The translations under genes were made by a program, and so were the position numbers. A stretch of DNA of 64,000 nt from Ahaetulla prasina. Taxonomy: Eukaryota; Chordata; Lepidosauria; Squamata; Colubridae. Within the stretch, counting starts at the first letter, position 1. Each line of letters starts with the position of its first letter. Under the pieces are notes generated by a model that worked only from the letters and a program-made list of their open reading frames with translations, made no database searches and was not told where the DNA came from. Below, piece after piece: positions 46,920 through 58,384 of this stretch. Location of the stretch: assembly GCF_028640845.1 (NCBI RefSeq), contig NC_080539.1:180805459-180869458 (forward strand). The letters are read 5' to 3'.

Positions 46920-47452
46920 TACATATAGTTGCTGTTGCTATTGTCATCTTCGTCATCATCATCATCCAGTGTATATTGGTGCAAGATTTTAAACAGAACC
47001 AGGAGTTGGAATTGTAAAGAGTACTTTGCAAGTTTTCATCTCGGAGTCAATATAGCTTTTCTAATTTCTTTTAGTGATCTAATTTAAGTCATTGATACAT
47101 TGTTGGAATGAGTATGGTACTGAAAAGTTTGTGTTCAGCAGAGTGAATATATACTAAACTTCAGAAGGATATTTTATTTATATATATAAAAATAATATTC
47201 TTCTGAAGTTTAGTATATATTCACTCTGCTGAACACAAACTTTTCAGTACCATACTCATTCCAACAATGTATCAATGACTTAAATTAGATCACTAAAAGA
47301 AATTAGAAAAGCTATATTGACTCCGAGATGAAAACTTCCAAAGTACTCTTTGCAATTCCAACTCCTGGTTCTGTTTAAAATCTTGCACCAATATACACTG
47401 GATGATGATGATGAAGAAGAAGATGACAATAGCAACAGCAACCATATGTATG
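46920..47452. repeat. Near-perfect palindrome, about 530 bp
   Basis: The left arm (46920-47183) and right arm (47186-47452) are reverse complements with almost no spacer; the centre is the TATATATA at 47181-47188. In the 200-base core (left 46968-47168) I count two mismatches. Near the outer ends the GAT/ATC triplet run differs by one triplet plus a few bases, and a few changes lie beside the centre. The arms are not a repeat that I recognise elsewhere in the window. Because it is inside the transcribed SUPT3H region, the pre-mRNA could fold into a hairpin of about 260 base pairs. Confidence 0.93.
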
Positions 47453-47454
47453 TC

Positions 47455-49945
47455 GTGCCAGTTTCTAATTTGTTTCTATCTCACAGGACCTAATATGATG
47501 CCTGCCTATTATATTCTTTTTCTTGTTGGCTATTTTAGTTTTCTTTTTTGGTTAGCAAGGATAGGTGATATGACAAGCATTGAACAACTTAGTGATGGCT
47601 GATGTTGATCATTAGTGGGAAAAAGTCAACTGTTATAAACTGGCAATTCTTCACCATAATCCTTCCAGGGTAAGAATGCTCTAGCTCTTCTTATTCAGTT
47701 GTCTTTCAATAGAAGATGACTTCATTACAGATTTTAATGTTCCATTTCAAACATCTATGAACAGTTTAAAAAAAGGCGTAAGTGATAGCCCTGGTTTATA
47801 CTAAAATATTACACTAGCCTACTATGATCAAAGGAGACAAAACTAATAGAGTCATCATGGATAATTGATCCTTGGTACCCAGAATAAGAATTGGAATTTC
47901 CTTGGGATTTAAGACACTTGTCAAAAACTGGCGTTTATAAGATCTATACAAAACAGTAAGCACTGAAAAATGTTACACACATTCTAGTGCTAAACTAAGA
48001 TTCTGCAGCTCTTTATATTTTACTTCTAGGTTTCCTAATGCATGAATTTTGTGGTAATTTCTACAGTGACGTTTATTTTCCTAGTTGTTCCATCTTTTTC
48101 CTGTTTACTTAAATGAACTTTGCTTGGTTATGAAGAAATCCATATTGACATAACTCTAGCAAGTGACTGTATACTTTTTTGTCTGTATTCTTAGAAATAG
48201 ATCATAATGATACCACTGGACTTTTTAACATTCTGTCAAAATAAAATTATTTGTAGAAGTACAGAAAATCAACTTTTATAAGAAGTAATTAATGCTTAAA
48301 ACTACTGCATATATAGAACAATATAGAAACATATACTTCATGGAAGTCCTGGAATGTGATTGATGCAAGCCAAAAAATTAGATACACACTAGAAAAATGT
48401 CTTAGATTGTTTTTTTTTTCATTTGAAATATAAGATAATAAAGCCTACATTTATAAATGCATACACCTGAGAACAGATGGAAGAAATTTTAACTTTCATA
48501 TGCCATATTAGCAATAGTTTTACTCTGTAATATTGGCTGAAGAAGGATATTATTAATGTGAGTTTTAATGTTGCTGTTGCTATAATTTGAAATAGGACTA
48601 TTCAGCAGTTAAAACAGTAGCTGTTTCTAATATGTAGGGGGGAGGTAGTTTTTACTTTTGGCAAGTGTTCAACAGGAAAAAGATTTTGTCAATAAATCAT
48701 AATACCGGACTGCATTTTCCCCCCACTCTAATCACATGCACACAAAATGTGAACTGTATCTAGTAGGCACAACACAAAACATACTGCTTTAAAAAGCTTC
48801 ACGTTTTTTCTTTGAAATGCTCAGGAGGGCTTTTGCAGCTACAAAGACCGGAGAATTTTCAGGAATTCAGAAGTCACAGTAACATAATCTGACTTAAAAC
48901 TGAACTGGAAAATATAAGAATGTGAAAAATGATAGTTCTATTTTTTTGGCAGAGGAAAGTAGCTTCTTATTCTGATTAGTTTAAGGAGACACAAGGTACT
49001 TATGTTTCCAGCATAAAATACAGAAAAGCTGGGTAACATTATAATACAAAGAACGGGATGAATACCTCATTGGTGTAATTTGGATGAACTCAGTGGACTT
49101 ATATCCAAGCATGCATTTACTCAATATATTTAATAACTGCTTAGAAAATTGATGTTAGTGTGCTGTTAATACAATACATCTTTTTCAAATTTTGTATGGA
49201 CCTAGAGAATTCTTTTGAACGAGACAGTTAATGTTATGTCAGCCTCTGTTGAATAGAAGGCAAAAATTTTTTAACACAATAGAGCCACAATCCAGTAGTA
49301 ACCTAAGATAACGGTTGACCACTACTTCAAGATAACATGATTGTATCCAAATGTACTAATCAATTCCATTAAAATAAATAAAAACCAGCAGTTTAAATGA
49401 TCTGAAGACACTTAAGATACTCCTAGATATGAAATAGAAACAAAACACACTACAATCGGCATAATATCTACCTGATGAAAATGACTGATGATGCTTTTAA
49501 ATCAATAAAGGAAACTCAGAGAATCTTATGCAAATGGCTAATATGTACTTCTATTTAATAATGAAAAAATAAAATATTGCTCAAGGATCAATTATTCCTT
49601 CTTGAAGTCTATTTGCTCCTCTTCCAGGGTATTGTTCTATACCAGTCGGTCCAAAAGATTAGGTAGGTGATTTCACACAGCTTTTCTGAGAAATAGGAAA
49701 CTAACAGAGCACTCTGATTTGCAATCTTTTTCCAGCGTAGCTAGAAGAGCAGGATATAATCTCATTTTCTTGCATACGAAAGAAGATCATTCTTAGTTTT
49801 GAAATGTTTCAGACCAACCCACCTCCCAAAATTAAGCAAACTTACATCAGCATTTTTAATGATGAAAATGCATAGCACACAGAAGAAAGTACTTACTGTT
49901 ACAAACATAAATGCTGAAAATTTGTCTGTACTGTCAGATATAAAA
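47455..49945. other. AT-rich intron, no feature seen
   Basis: Unique-looking upstream intron with no recognised exon or repeat. Confidence 0.4.
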
Positions 49946-49956
49946 AAACTTCAGAG

Positions 49957-50515
49957 CAGTGTTTCTCAACCTTAACAACTTTAAGAACTTTAACTCTCAG
50001 AATTCCCCAGTCTGCATGTATCAGACCTGCCCAAGCCTGATCCCTTAGGGGAGAAAAACTCTCAACTCCATTTGGTTGAAGCGAAAGATACTTTTACTAA
50101 GAGATGCTGATTGCAGTAAAGTCAAGTGGAATCTAAAGTTTTTGCGCATCAATACAAACCCCGTGGTTCCCCCAGCACTCCCCCCATGATCTATCCGTAT
50201 ATAGCCAATCTGGCGCCGCCGAGATGTTTTGGGAAGCGCTGAGGTTTAAACTGGTAAAATTGCATTCTTACAGTAAACAGCCTTGAAGATGCCAGGCACG
50301 AACTGGATTCCAAAACACTGTTCTTCTTCAACTGTTAATCCCCCCTCCCAATTTCCCACCATAGAGGTATTCAGTTTTATTGCCCGTTTGTTCCCCCCTC
50401 CCTTACCTAGTTTATTGATTGCAGGACACCAACGAGGCGACAAGCCCAAGGTGGTGAATTTGACAGCATGTTAAAGTCTAAATATCTTAAAGTTGCTGAG
50501 GGTTGAGAAACAATG
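49957..50515. mobile_element. Palindromic hAT-type MITE interrupted by an LTR
   Basis: The left part begins CAGTGTTTCTCAACCTTAAC (49957-50018) and the right part (50466-50515) ends GGTTGAGAAACAATG, its reverse complement. The flanking octamers CTTCAGAG (49949-49956) and CTTTAGAG (50516-50523) differ at one base. Without the LTR and its duplicated GCATG the element is about 107 bp and almost entirely palindromic, like the one at 2918. Confidence 0.85.
50019..50465. mobile_element. Solo LTR, 447 bp, nested in a MITE
   Basis: It starts TATCAGACCTGCC (TG changed to TA) and ends GGTGAATTTGACA, flanked by GCATG on both sides (50014-50018 and 50466-50470). The stretch AGATACTTTTACTAAGAGAT followed by TTGCAGTAAAGTC resembles the LTR at 13076, suggesting one LTR family with 5-bp duplications. 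No internal coding region remains. Confidence 0.8.
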
Positions 50516-50536
50516 CTTTAGAGGGTAACTCAAAGT

Positions 50537-50542
50537 AGTAAT

Positions 50543-50576
<34 letters not shown>
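50537..50576. repeat. (AAC)n microsatellite at a CR1 3' end
   Basis: About 13 AAC units immediately before the CR1 3' end, so probably seeded by the LINE tail. Confidence 0.95.
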
Positions 50577-51080
50577 GAGTTGGAAGGGACCTTGGAGGCC
50601 TTCTAGTCCAACCCCCTGCCCAAGCAGGAAACCCTACACCATCTCAGACAGATGATTATCCAACATTTTCTTAAAAATTTCCAGTGTTGGAGCATTCACG
50701 ACTTCTGCAGGCAAGTTTTTCCACTTACTAATTGTTCTAACTGTCAGGAAATTTCTCCTTAGTTCTAAGTTGCTTCTCTCCTTGATTAGTTTCCACCCAC
50801 TGCTTCTTGTTCTACCCTCAGGTGCTTTGGAGAAAAGCCCGACTCCCTCTTCTTTGTGGCAACCCCTGAGATATTGGAACACTACTATCATGTCTCCCCT
50901 AGTCCTTCTTTTCATTAAACTAGACATACCCAGTTCCTGCAACCGTTCTTCATATGTTTTAGCCTCCAGTCCCCTAATCATCTTTGTTGCTCTTCTTTGC
51001 ACTCTTTCTAGAGTCTCAGCATCTTTTTTACATCGTGGCGACGAAAACTGAATGCAGTATTCCAAGTGTGACATTACCAA
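50572..51080 (-). mobile_element. CR1 LINE, 3' end
   Basis: The minus-strand frame at 50634-51080 reads LEYCIQFSSPRCKKDAETLE, RVQRRATKMIRGLEAKTYEE, RGDMIVVFQYLRGCHKEEGV and ends NHLSEMV, the conserved CR1 C-terminus. The 3' untranslated end (complement of GAGTTGGAAGGGACCTTGGA) runs into the AAC repeat. It is 5'-truncated near 51080; the 148-codon frame is undamaged, so this is the youngest-looking CR1 here. Confidence 0.9.
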
Positions 51081-51084
51081 GTTA

Positions 51085-52135
51085 TATGCATATTGGTCTG
51101 TATATCACTTAACAAATATGTAGCTCAATGAAAGAACGCCAACTAAAAAAAAAAACCTATGGTATTAGGAAATGGAACAGCTTCATCTGCTTTCTGGATG
51201 AAAATAATCTTTTCTAATTACAATATAGTCCAAGATAGTTTTAAAAAACAAGGTAACAAATTACCTCATTTTATCTTTATTAGGTTTTTATTAGAACATA
51301 AAAATAAATCCAAGTCCTCATTATGTCTAAATTTTGAAATGTTTGTCAAAATGAATAAAATTATGAACACCACCTGCACTGTATCATTTTGACCAAGAGC
51401 TCCTTGTGGATTTTTTTTCTTATTTTATATGTAAGAAAGAAAACACAAGCCATCCCAAAACTTCAAAGACATGATTGGAGCATAACATTTCAGGCTCTAA
51501 TCGCAATCATTATATTTTTGAGTTTAATCCAATGATATTTATCCAATAACACCAATGGCAAAATGGATTCTCCTTCCAGCACTCCAAAATTGCTCCAGAG
51601 TAAGGATATGCAAAACATTTTAAAGTTATATCAGCAGTTTGGATTGTTTGAAGCAGTTTTACTATTTACTATTTAACCTTTCTGAGCAAAAAACAACAAC
51701 ATTATTATGGTTTGGAGTCTTCTGACTGATACTGTTGGATTGTTGATTTGTGGCATGTGATTGGGTGGCCTGTTTATAGTCTTCGTCCAGACTAGGCAGT
51801 CCAAACAGCCAGCGATGGCCACACTGCTGTTAGCTAAGACAGGTTGGGCAAATAGAAGAGAGGAACACTGAAGGAAAATCAGAAGTGAAGTGAATGGCCA
51901 GACAGTAGAAGCTTGTTTGCACTTAAAACATCTACCAGGCCAAATATTTATGCATATTTATAGATTTCCATCCTGCTGAAAGGAGATGTGGTTTACAGCA
52001 GCTTACTTACATGAATAAAACAAAAAAAGTTGAAAAAATATTTTTTATGTTTTAGTCTACTGTAATGTATTTGATGACATCCCTTCTGTTGTATTATTTT
52101 ATTTCTGTTGGTGTATTCTATTTATTTCACCAATA
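51085..52135. other. AT-rich intron, no feature seen
   Basis: Unique-looking intron. Nothing was recognised. Confidence 0.4.
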
Positions 52136-52139
52136 AAAT

Positions 52140-52440
52140 CTTTAATTTAAATTCAAATTAAAACACCATAGAATAAAATCCAAGTCAAGAGCAAAGCTAT
52201 ATAGGGCTTTGTAGATTAAAAGTAGCTCTTTAAATTGGACTCAGAAACTTACTGGAAGTCAAAACAATCCCAGCAACAGAGGTATAATATGGTTCTACCA
52301 GTTCTCAGCTGTCCTTATGTGGGATTCTACATATTCTATCAACTACAATTTCTAAATAGCCTTCAAAGGCAATCTCATGTAAGTTACAAACAGCCTTCTG
52401 TCTAGCAGGCTAGATTGCAACCAGTTTAAGAGGCATGCAT
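52140..52440 (-). mobile_element. Old L2-like LINE fragment
   Basis: TATAGGGCTTTGTAGATTAA, AATTGGACTCAGAAACTTAC and ATTTCTAAATAGCCTTCAAA match, at a diverged level, the complement of the region around 41960-42160 of the L2-like LINE. Minus-strand, non-coding. Confidence 0.55.
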
Positions 52441-52544
52441 TAATTCAAGAATTTCTGATGAATACGGTGTATTGTAAAAAAAACAAAAACAGAAGAAGTC
52501 ATTCTTAGACTTCCAATGCTGTTGATGTACCCAATCAGTGCCTT

Positions 52545-53784
52545 TTCCTTTTCAGACCAGCTCCAAGCAAGCGGTGCACAAACTTTAGCAGCTCTTGCGC
52601 CACTGCCTGCACCGCTTGCTTGGAGCTGGTCTGGAAAGGAAAAAAACCACAGTCAAATTAGGCAGGACTCGCCCCAGCCAGGTCCCTCCAAACAGTGTAC
52701 CCAGGTTAGCGGCTGGTGGCCCCAGATAGCAGCATCTTGTTGGTCTTGGGAGAAGGGTGCGGAGCCGGTAACAGCATGTAGGTAGAGGAGAAGCAGGAAG
52801 TGCTTTTTGTGCCCCCAGCTCATTCGCTGCAGGAAAGAGGGGCATTCAGAAGAGCTTGGAGGGTGGGCTCCTTTCGGGTGGGCGATCACTGTTGGGTCAT
52901 GTAGTTCAGCCGGCAGGCTACTGTAGGGAGACCTGTTTGGAGGGACCTGGGTGGGATGAGTCCTGTCTAATTCAGCTGCATTTTTTTCCTTTCCAGCTCC
53001 AAGCAAGCAGTGCAGGTGGTGGTGCAAGGGGTGCTGAAGTTTGTACACTGCTTGCTTGGAGCTAGTCTGAAAAGGAAAAAAGCCTCTGGTGGGGAGGGAG
53101 AGAAATCCCAGCCTGCTGTTCCTGTGCCCCCATCTCTTCGCACCTGGTGGCGGTGGTTCTCACACTGCCGCTTCCCTGGTGGCTGCAGGAACAGCAGGCT
53201 GGGGCTTCTCTTCCTCCCTGCTGGAGGCTTGAGGCTGTGCCAGAAGCCTTCTCGGGTGGAGAGACAGGAAGCCCCGGCCTGGCCGGCAGCTCTGCTCCTT
53301 TTCCTCTTCTGGGTTCTGTCATACCCTCTCATCCTTCACAGCCAGAAGTAGAAGCCACTGGTGGGGAAGCAAGCTGCCCCCCAGGAGGAGAGTGCTATAA
53401 GTGGTAATAGGCACACTGGCTGGGAATGCTCCCTTGGAAGAAGTGGTGGGAGAAGGCACCAACCTTTGCCGGTGCGAACGGCCATGCTGGACACTGCCTG
53501 GAGCGTGAGGGTGGCAGGAGGAAGAGGAGCAGCAGCAGCAGACTATTGACGCTGGCAAAGTTTGGTGCAGGCGGCTTTCCAAGACCAAAACGGAGGGGCA
53601 TGCACGGCTGGTGCATCTGCGGGAATGTGTGCATATGCAGTGCAGGTCACATGCATGGGGGCGGTCATGCATGCATGCGCAGGTGGGGCATGCATTACAC
53701 TGTGAGTGCTGGCATGCATGTGCTCTATCACACACACACACACACACTTTTGGCATGCAACGAGAAAAAGGTTCGCCATCATTG
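52545..53784. mobile_element. GC-rich composite repeat with hAT-like right end
   Basis: Contains two palindromic modules about 440 bases apart: 52554-52633 (AGACCAGCTCCAAGCAAGCG and its complement) and 52993-53073 (CAGCTCCAAGCAAGCAGTGC and its complement). The right end, AGGTTCGCCATCATTG (53769-53784), is the complement of the CAGTGATGGxxAACC terminus seen at 59876 and is followed by CTTTAGAC. A weak match TCTTAGAC lies at 52503. The many overlapping frames here are artefacts of the GC content and palindromes. The left boundary is uncertain. Confidence 0.55.
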
Positions 53785-53789
53785 CTTTA

Positions 53790-54895
53790 GACTATTGTCA
53801 TAAACTTCAAAGTAACATTTGCTTCCATATCCTGAACTAAATTTTATAAAATTTTATAAAATTTATAAAACTAAAAAACTAAATTTTAATTTTTACAAAA
53901 AACTGGAGGCCTCCTCAACTGACCAATGTCTACTTCATTTAATACTATGCTACTTAAATGAATTTCACTCAAAGTAAGATGACCATCTCAGGGCCCTCTC
54001 ACCAGTTCCACTGTAACTGAGAAAGATATTAAGCAGGGCATCAACCCATCTAATGCTCATACCTCTCTTTTTAAATTCTTTTAGACTTGTTTTTTATATG
54101 TACTTTCTATTTTAATACATTTATACAACTTTTTCCAATTTTTGTTTGGTGCAACTTTAATGTTTTTTAATTGACCATATCCATCACTCATTATGCTGGT
54201 CTATGACCATAATAAAGATATGTTGATAGTATCCTATGTAGATACATTTGCATGATCTTCTTTCTGCAGCTACTTGTGATGTTTCTCTTACTGAAATGTA
54301 GAAATATCTTCTTGCTACTGAAGCTGCCAATTATTCACCAATACTTGGAGCAGAGTGATTTTATATGTGTAATGTTAGAAATAATACTGTTATTAGAAAT
54401 AATATGTTATTAGATATCTTAACATCTCAAATTTAAATATAAATGTTAGAAAATGTTAGATTATAGATGTTAGAAATATATTATAAATAAACAATTGAGT
54501 TATTTGTCCCATCCCTTGTGTTTATTCATGTCTGAATAAGCCTATAATTGTCCTACAAAATGCTATTAACATACTGAGATGTGGGAAATGAAAGCCAAGC
54601 ATGGCATGGTGCCTCAGCATTCAAGCTTGTGCATTTCCTCACCAACTTTTAATAGAGGCATGGAACAGTTCTCTAAGGAACAACAATTCTAGCTACTCAT
54701 ACTTAAAATAATTTTAATAAGACATTTCCAACAGGTTAAATTAGGAACAGTTATTTATAAAGGATGAGAACTACAATAAAATCCTCATGTTCCAACCTAC
54801 ATAAACAGGGATCTTCAGTGTCAAAAGGACGTATTAGTAGAACATCTCAATGTGACACACCAAACATTTCTAAACAGAAGAAATGCATCTGGTTT
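53790..54895. other. AT-rich intron with a LINE tail
   Basis: At 54185-54225 the phrase ATGCTGGTCTATGACCATAA with TAAAG after it matches the 3' tail of the LINE fragment at 39690-40425, plus strand. The rest is unique-looking. Confidence 0.4.
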
Positions 54896-54896
54896 T

Positions 54897-55158
54897 TTTT
54901 AATTTACATTTATATCCCGCCCTTCTCCGAAGACTCAGGGCGGCTTACAGTGTGTAAGGCAATAGTCTCATTCTATTTGTATATTTACAAAGTCAACTTA
55001 TTGCCCCCCCAACAATCTGGGTCCTCATTTTACCTACCTTATAAAGGATGGAAGGCTGAGTCAACCTTGGGCCTGGTGGGACTAGAACCTGCAGTAATTG
55101 CAGGCTGCTGTGTTTTAATAACAGGCTATCTTACAGCCTGAGCCACCACGGCCCTATC
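54897..55158 (-). mobile_element. tRNA-derived SINE with L2-like tail, minus strand
   Basis: The reverse complement of the SINE at 15580: TATATCCCGCCCTTCTCCGA and AGACTCAGGGCGGCTTACAG at the 3' end, CAACAATCTGGGTCCTCATT in the body and GGTGGGACTAGAACCTGCAG near the B box, then a tRNA-like head (complement of CAGCCTGAGCCACCACGGCC). Confidence 0.88.
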
Positions 55159-55159
55159 T

Positions 55160-56605
55160 TCAACAAACATTCTAATATATGTACAAAGAGCAGAGATCAA
55201 ATAAGAAAACTGCCAGAGTTTGGCCTTAGCTTTGTTTAAAGGAACTGTAGGTATTATTTCCTGAAATCATATTTAAGGTACCTGAAACAATCAATGATAT
55301 ATCCTTTGCCTTGTTTTCTGATATTAGAGAATATTTTAGAAGTGTGTACACAGGACAAAATTTGCATTATTCCGAGACAGTCGGTAAATGTCTTTCTGAT
55401 GGCTACAATTCATGCTAGATGACAATTACAAGCTATATTATAAGCTTATGAAAACACTTCCTTTGTTAGTGTAGAGAGTAGCATTTATTCAAAATGCCAT
55501 GCTACAATTGCTTATATAAGGAAACTACATATTGCCGTACCAAATTAAATGCAAAAAAGATAAACTATTTGCTTTCCTGATAGATGGCCTCGTCCTTTCG
55601 GAAAGCAGATAGTGGCATATTTCCAGTAGCAGTAGTAATGTGTGAGATAATAAACATTTCTGATTTCTAATTATTGAAAATATATAACCTTGGACAAACT
55701 AGATAAAATATAGCTAGGATTAGAACTTGTAGTCTTCATGAACATAATACAAAGAAGTTTGACAAGATGGAGACTTTCTCACGGGAGCCAGAAGCTCATT
55801 TTATTGTATCAGGAAACTTTTTAAAAATTTTATGTATCAAAAGTTGCTTTTAGACACCTAAAAGCTTAGTTCTGAGCATGGTGCATTATCAAATTTGTGG
55901 ATGAACTGTACCAAAAGATTCCCATGTTGAAAATGTGCATGTATGAAGGTTTGCCACTAAAGTATACTCAAACATTCTGGAAAAGTAAAGTTTAAAAAAA
56001 ACTACTAACAACATAGCTGTAGGGCTGTGAAATATTTCATTTTTAAAAAAGAAAATGCAGTTAAATTGATAAATATATTTTGTAAGCAAATATGGAAACA
56101 AATTGTATTGCCCAAAAGAAAAATATTAATTTATATTCTTATATATATAAAAAGAGTAGCACTAAAGAATACGCAAACTGTTTAAGAATTGCACTTTTCT
56201 CATATGCTAGTAAGATAAAATGCACAGGATTTTGCAGTAGGTGGAACAGAGATCTGAGTCATGACTTGAGCTTTCTCACAGAATGGTGGCTACTGTTGGA
56301 GCAATAGTGGAAGAAAGACTATTTACTTGGCTTAGGCTGGTAGGCCACTTATAAGCTTTGGAGACAAGAACCTATGCTGTTATCACTGCATGGCATAACT
56401 ACTGCAGCATGCTCCATGTGGACTGCATTGGAAAACACCTCAAGCTATTAATTGGCATAGGATGAAGAGTCCAGTATCCTACCAAGATAACACCTATTAT
56501 ATAATCATTGAACTGATGTCAGTAAACCTCAGGACCCAATTTAAAGTATTGGCTACCACTACTAAATTATAGTAGAGCACCAGATAAACATCAGGAACCA
56601 CCTAA
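55160..56605. other. AT-rich intron, no feature seen
   Basis: Unique-looking intron. Nothing was recognised. Confidence 0.4.
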
Positions 56606-56609
56606 CCCA

Positions 56610-56735
56610 AATAGAATATAGAATAATAAGTTTGGAAGTTTAGTCGAACCTCCTGCTCAAGCACGAGAACTTAAACCATTCCGGCCAAATGGCTGTCTTC
56701 TTGAAAACCTCCAGTGATGACACACCCAAAACTTC
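56610..56735 (-). mobile_element. Old CR1/L3-like LINE fragment
   Basis: GAACCTCCTGCTCAAGCACG, AAATGGCTGTCTTCTTGAAA and ACCTCCAGTGATGACACACC correspond to the complement of the CR1-type 3' end. Diverged. Confidence 0.55.
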
Positions 56736-56799
56736 CACAGTTAAACTTGATTCTTCCTGCTTTGTAAGAGCATCAAGGAAAGGTTTGCTCAAAGTCCAG

Positions 56800-57010
56800 T
56801 CCTTGCTTGAGGTAGAATGGGCCTTTGCAGATCACAAAAAGCAGGCCTTCTCAGTAGTTGCCTCAATAATGTGGAACATGCTGATGGATGAGATATGGCT
56901 AATCCCTTCATCCTAGGCATTCTGCAGAGCTCCAAAATTTCTCCTTTCTAAAGCAGAAATTGATTTTGAATTGATGGTGATTAGCTAATTGTGTTTTAAT
57001 TATATTATGG
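56800..57010 (+). mobile_element. Old L2-like LINE C-terminal fragment
   Basis: The plus-strand frame reads FADHKKQAFSVVASIMWNML, comparable with AFSVGAPTLWNELP near the C-terminus of the L2-like LINE at 41440. Strongly decayed. Confidence 0.45.
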
Positions 57011-57011
57011 T

Positions 57012-57775
57012 TCAAGTCAGGTAAGTTCACCTTTTAGGATTGCTTTTTTATTGTTACTGTCTAGAGTTGAAAAAAAAGCACTCTTCCCCATGAATGAATG
57101 AATGCATGTATTGTCCGTACAAACCCACACATTCAATATCACCCATTGTTTGAATAGGGCATGCAATTGATTATCACAATTAAAAAATGTTTTAAACTTA
57201 TAGCATAGAATGAATACTAAAATTGCATTGTAGTACTGGATCATTGTACCATTGACACAAATAATTTTTTATTCCACTTTTTATCTAAGAATGCTGCCTT
57301 TAAATGAACGTGTACAACAGAACAGAGTATTGTGAAAAACACAGCCAAATGAGATACAATTGGATGAAAATAAAGCTGAAATGTTTATATGAAAGATTAG
57401 CAATGTCCTTGGCCATTTGCCCTACATGGCATTCATAAGCAAAATATAATTTTTCTCAGAGAACATTTATTAGAAACAACACTCTTAATCATTTTAAAAA
57501 CATTTTCTGTATTTCAAAATATTTTCCTTAGAGACTCTTATTTGTCACATTTTGTTTCAATAGACACATTTAAGAGATAATGGTATGTTTGTAGGTTTTT
57601 GAGGTAGACTTTCGTACTTGAAATACTAACAAAATAATATTTATTAACCTATATACCCTAAATTCAGATTGCAGAAGTAAATGTTTTAGTGCACAAATCT
57701 AAGCCAGTGTAAGAAAACTGTCACTAAATTCTTATACAGAGGATTGTAATCACTCTGCTAAACAAATAATTCCCT
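57012..57775. other. AT-rich intron, no feature seen
   Basis: Unique-looking intron. Nothing was recognised. Confidence 0.4.
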
Positions 57776-57777
57776 CA

Positions 57778-58380
57778 ATACTGTCAAACTATTTACTAAG
57801 TCTGCACTACTATTAATCTTCTCATCGTTCCCACCACCCATCTCCTTCCACTTATGACTGTATGACTGTAATTTTGTTGCTTGTATCCTTATGATTTATA
57901 TTGATATTGTTTCCTGATTGCTTATTTGTACCCTATGACTATCATTAAGTGTTGTACCAGGGGTGATATGCTCCTGGTTCTGACCGGATCTCATGATCCG
58001 GTAGTGATCATGGCCGGTGATTTGGCGATCTGGTAGTGATTGCCGAACCACCGGTGACACCCACTGCCAGGGTGACATTACTTCCTGGTTTTATGTGATT
58101 TTTACCTTCTGCATATGTGCAGATTTTGCACATGCGCAGAAGGTCTGTGCGTGCATGACACACATGTGCAAGCAAAGCGCAAGCACGCATGGGGTGTGTG
58201 GACTTTTGAGCCGGTAAGGAAGGTAAGTCGATTTCACCCGTGTTGTACCTTATGATTCTTGTTGAACGTATCTTTTCTTTTATGTAGGCTAATAGCATAT
58301 GCACCAAGACAAATTCCTTGTGTCACTGCACAAATCACACTTGGCCAATAAAAAAATATATTTTACCTATTCTATTCTAA
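57778..58380 (+). mobile_element. CR1/L3-like snake LINE, 3' end, split by a hAT
   Basis: The plus-strand 3' region corresponds to the complement of 12323-12590: TCCACTTATGACTGTATGAC at the left, then, after the hAT insertion, CATATGCACCAAGACAAATT, CAAATCACACTTGGCCAATA and a short TATTCTATTCTA end. Confidence 0.85.
57958..58240. mobile_element. hAT-type element inside the LINE
   Basis: It starts CAGGGGTGATATGCTCC and ends GGTAAGTCGATTTCACCCG, flanked by TGTTGTAC on both sides (57950-57957 and 58241-58248). The end block GAGCCGGTAAGGAAGGTAAG is shared with the MITE at 35276. The 283-bp element has no coding sequence. Confidence 0.88.
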
Positions 58381-58384
58381 TTTG

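Noticed and set aside
52516..53803. Many overlapping open frames of 60-145 codons, including a Cys/His-rich one
   Set aside because: They are products of GC-rich palindromic and CATGC/CA repeats. The Cys-Val and His-Ala runs come from simple repeats.
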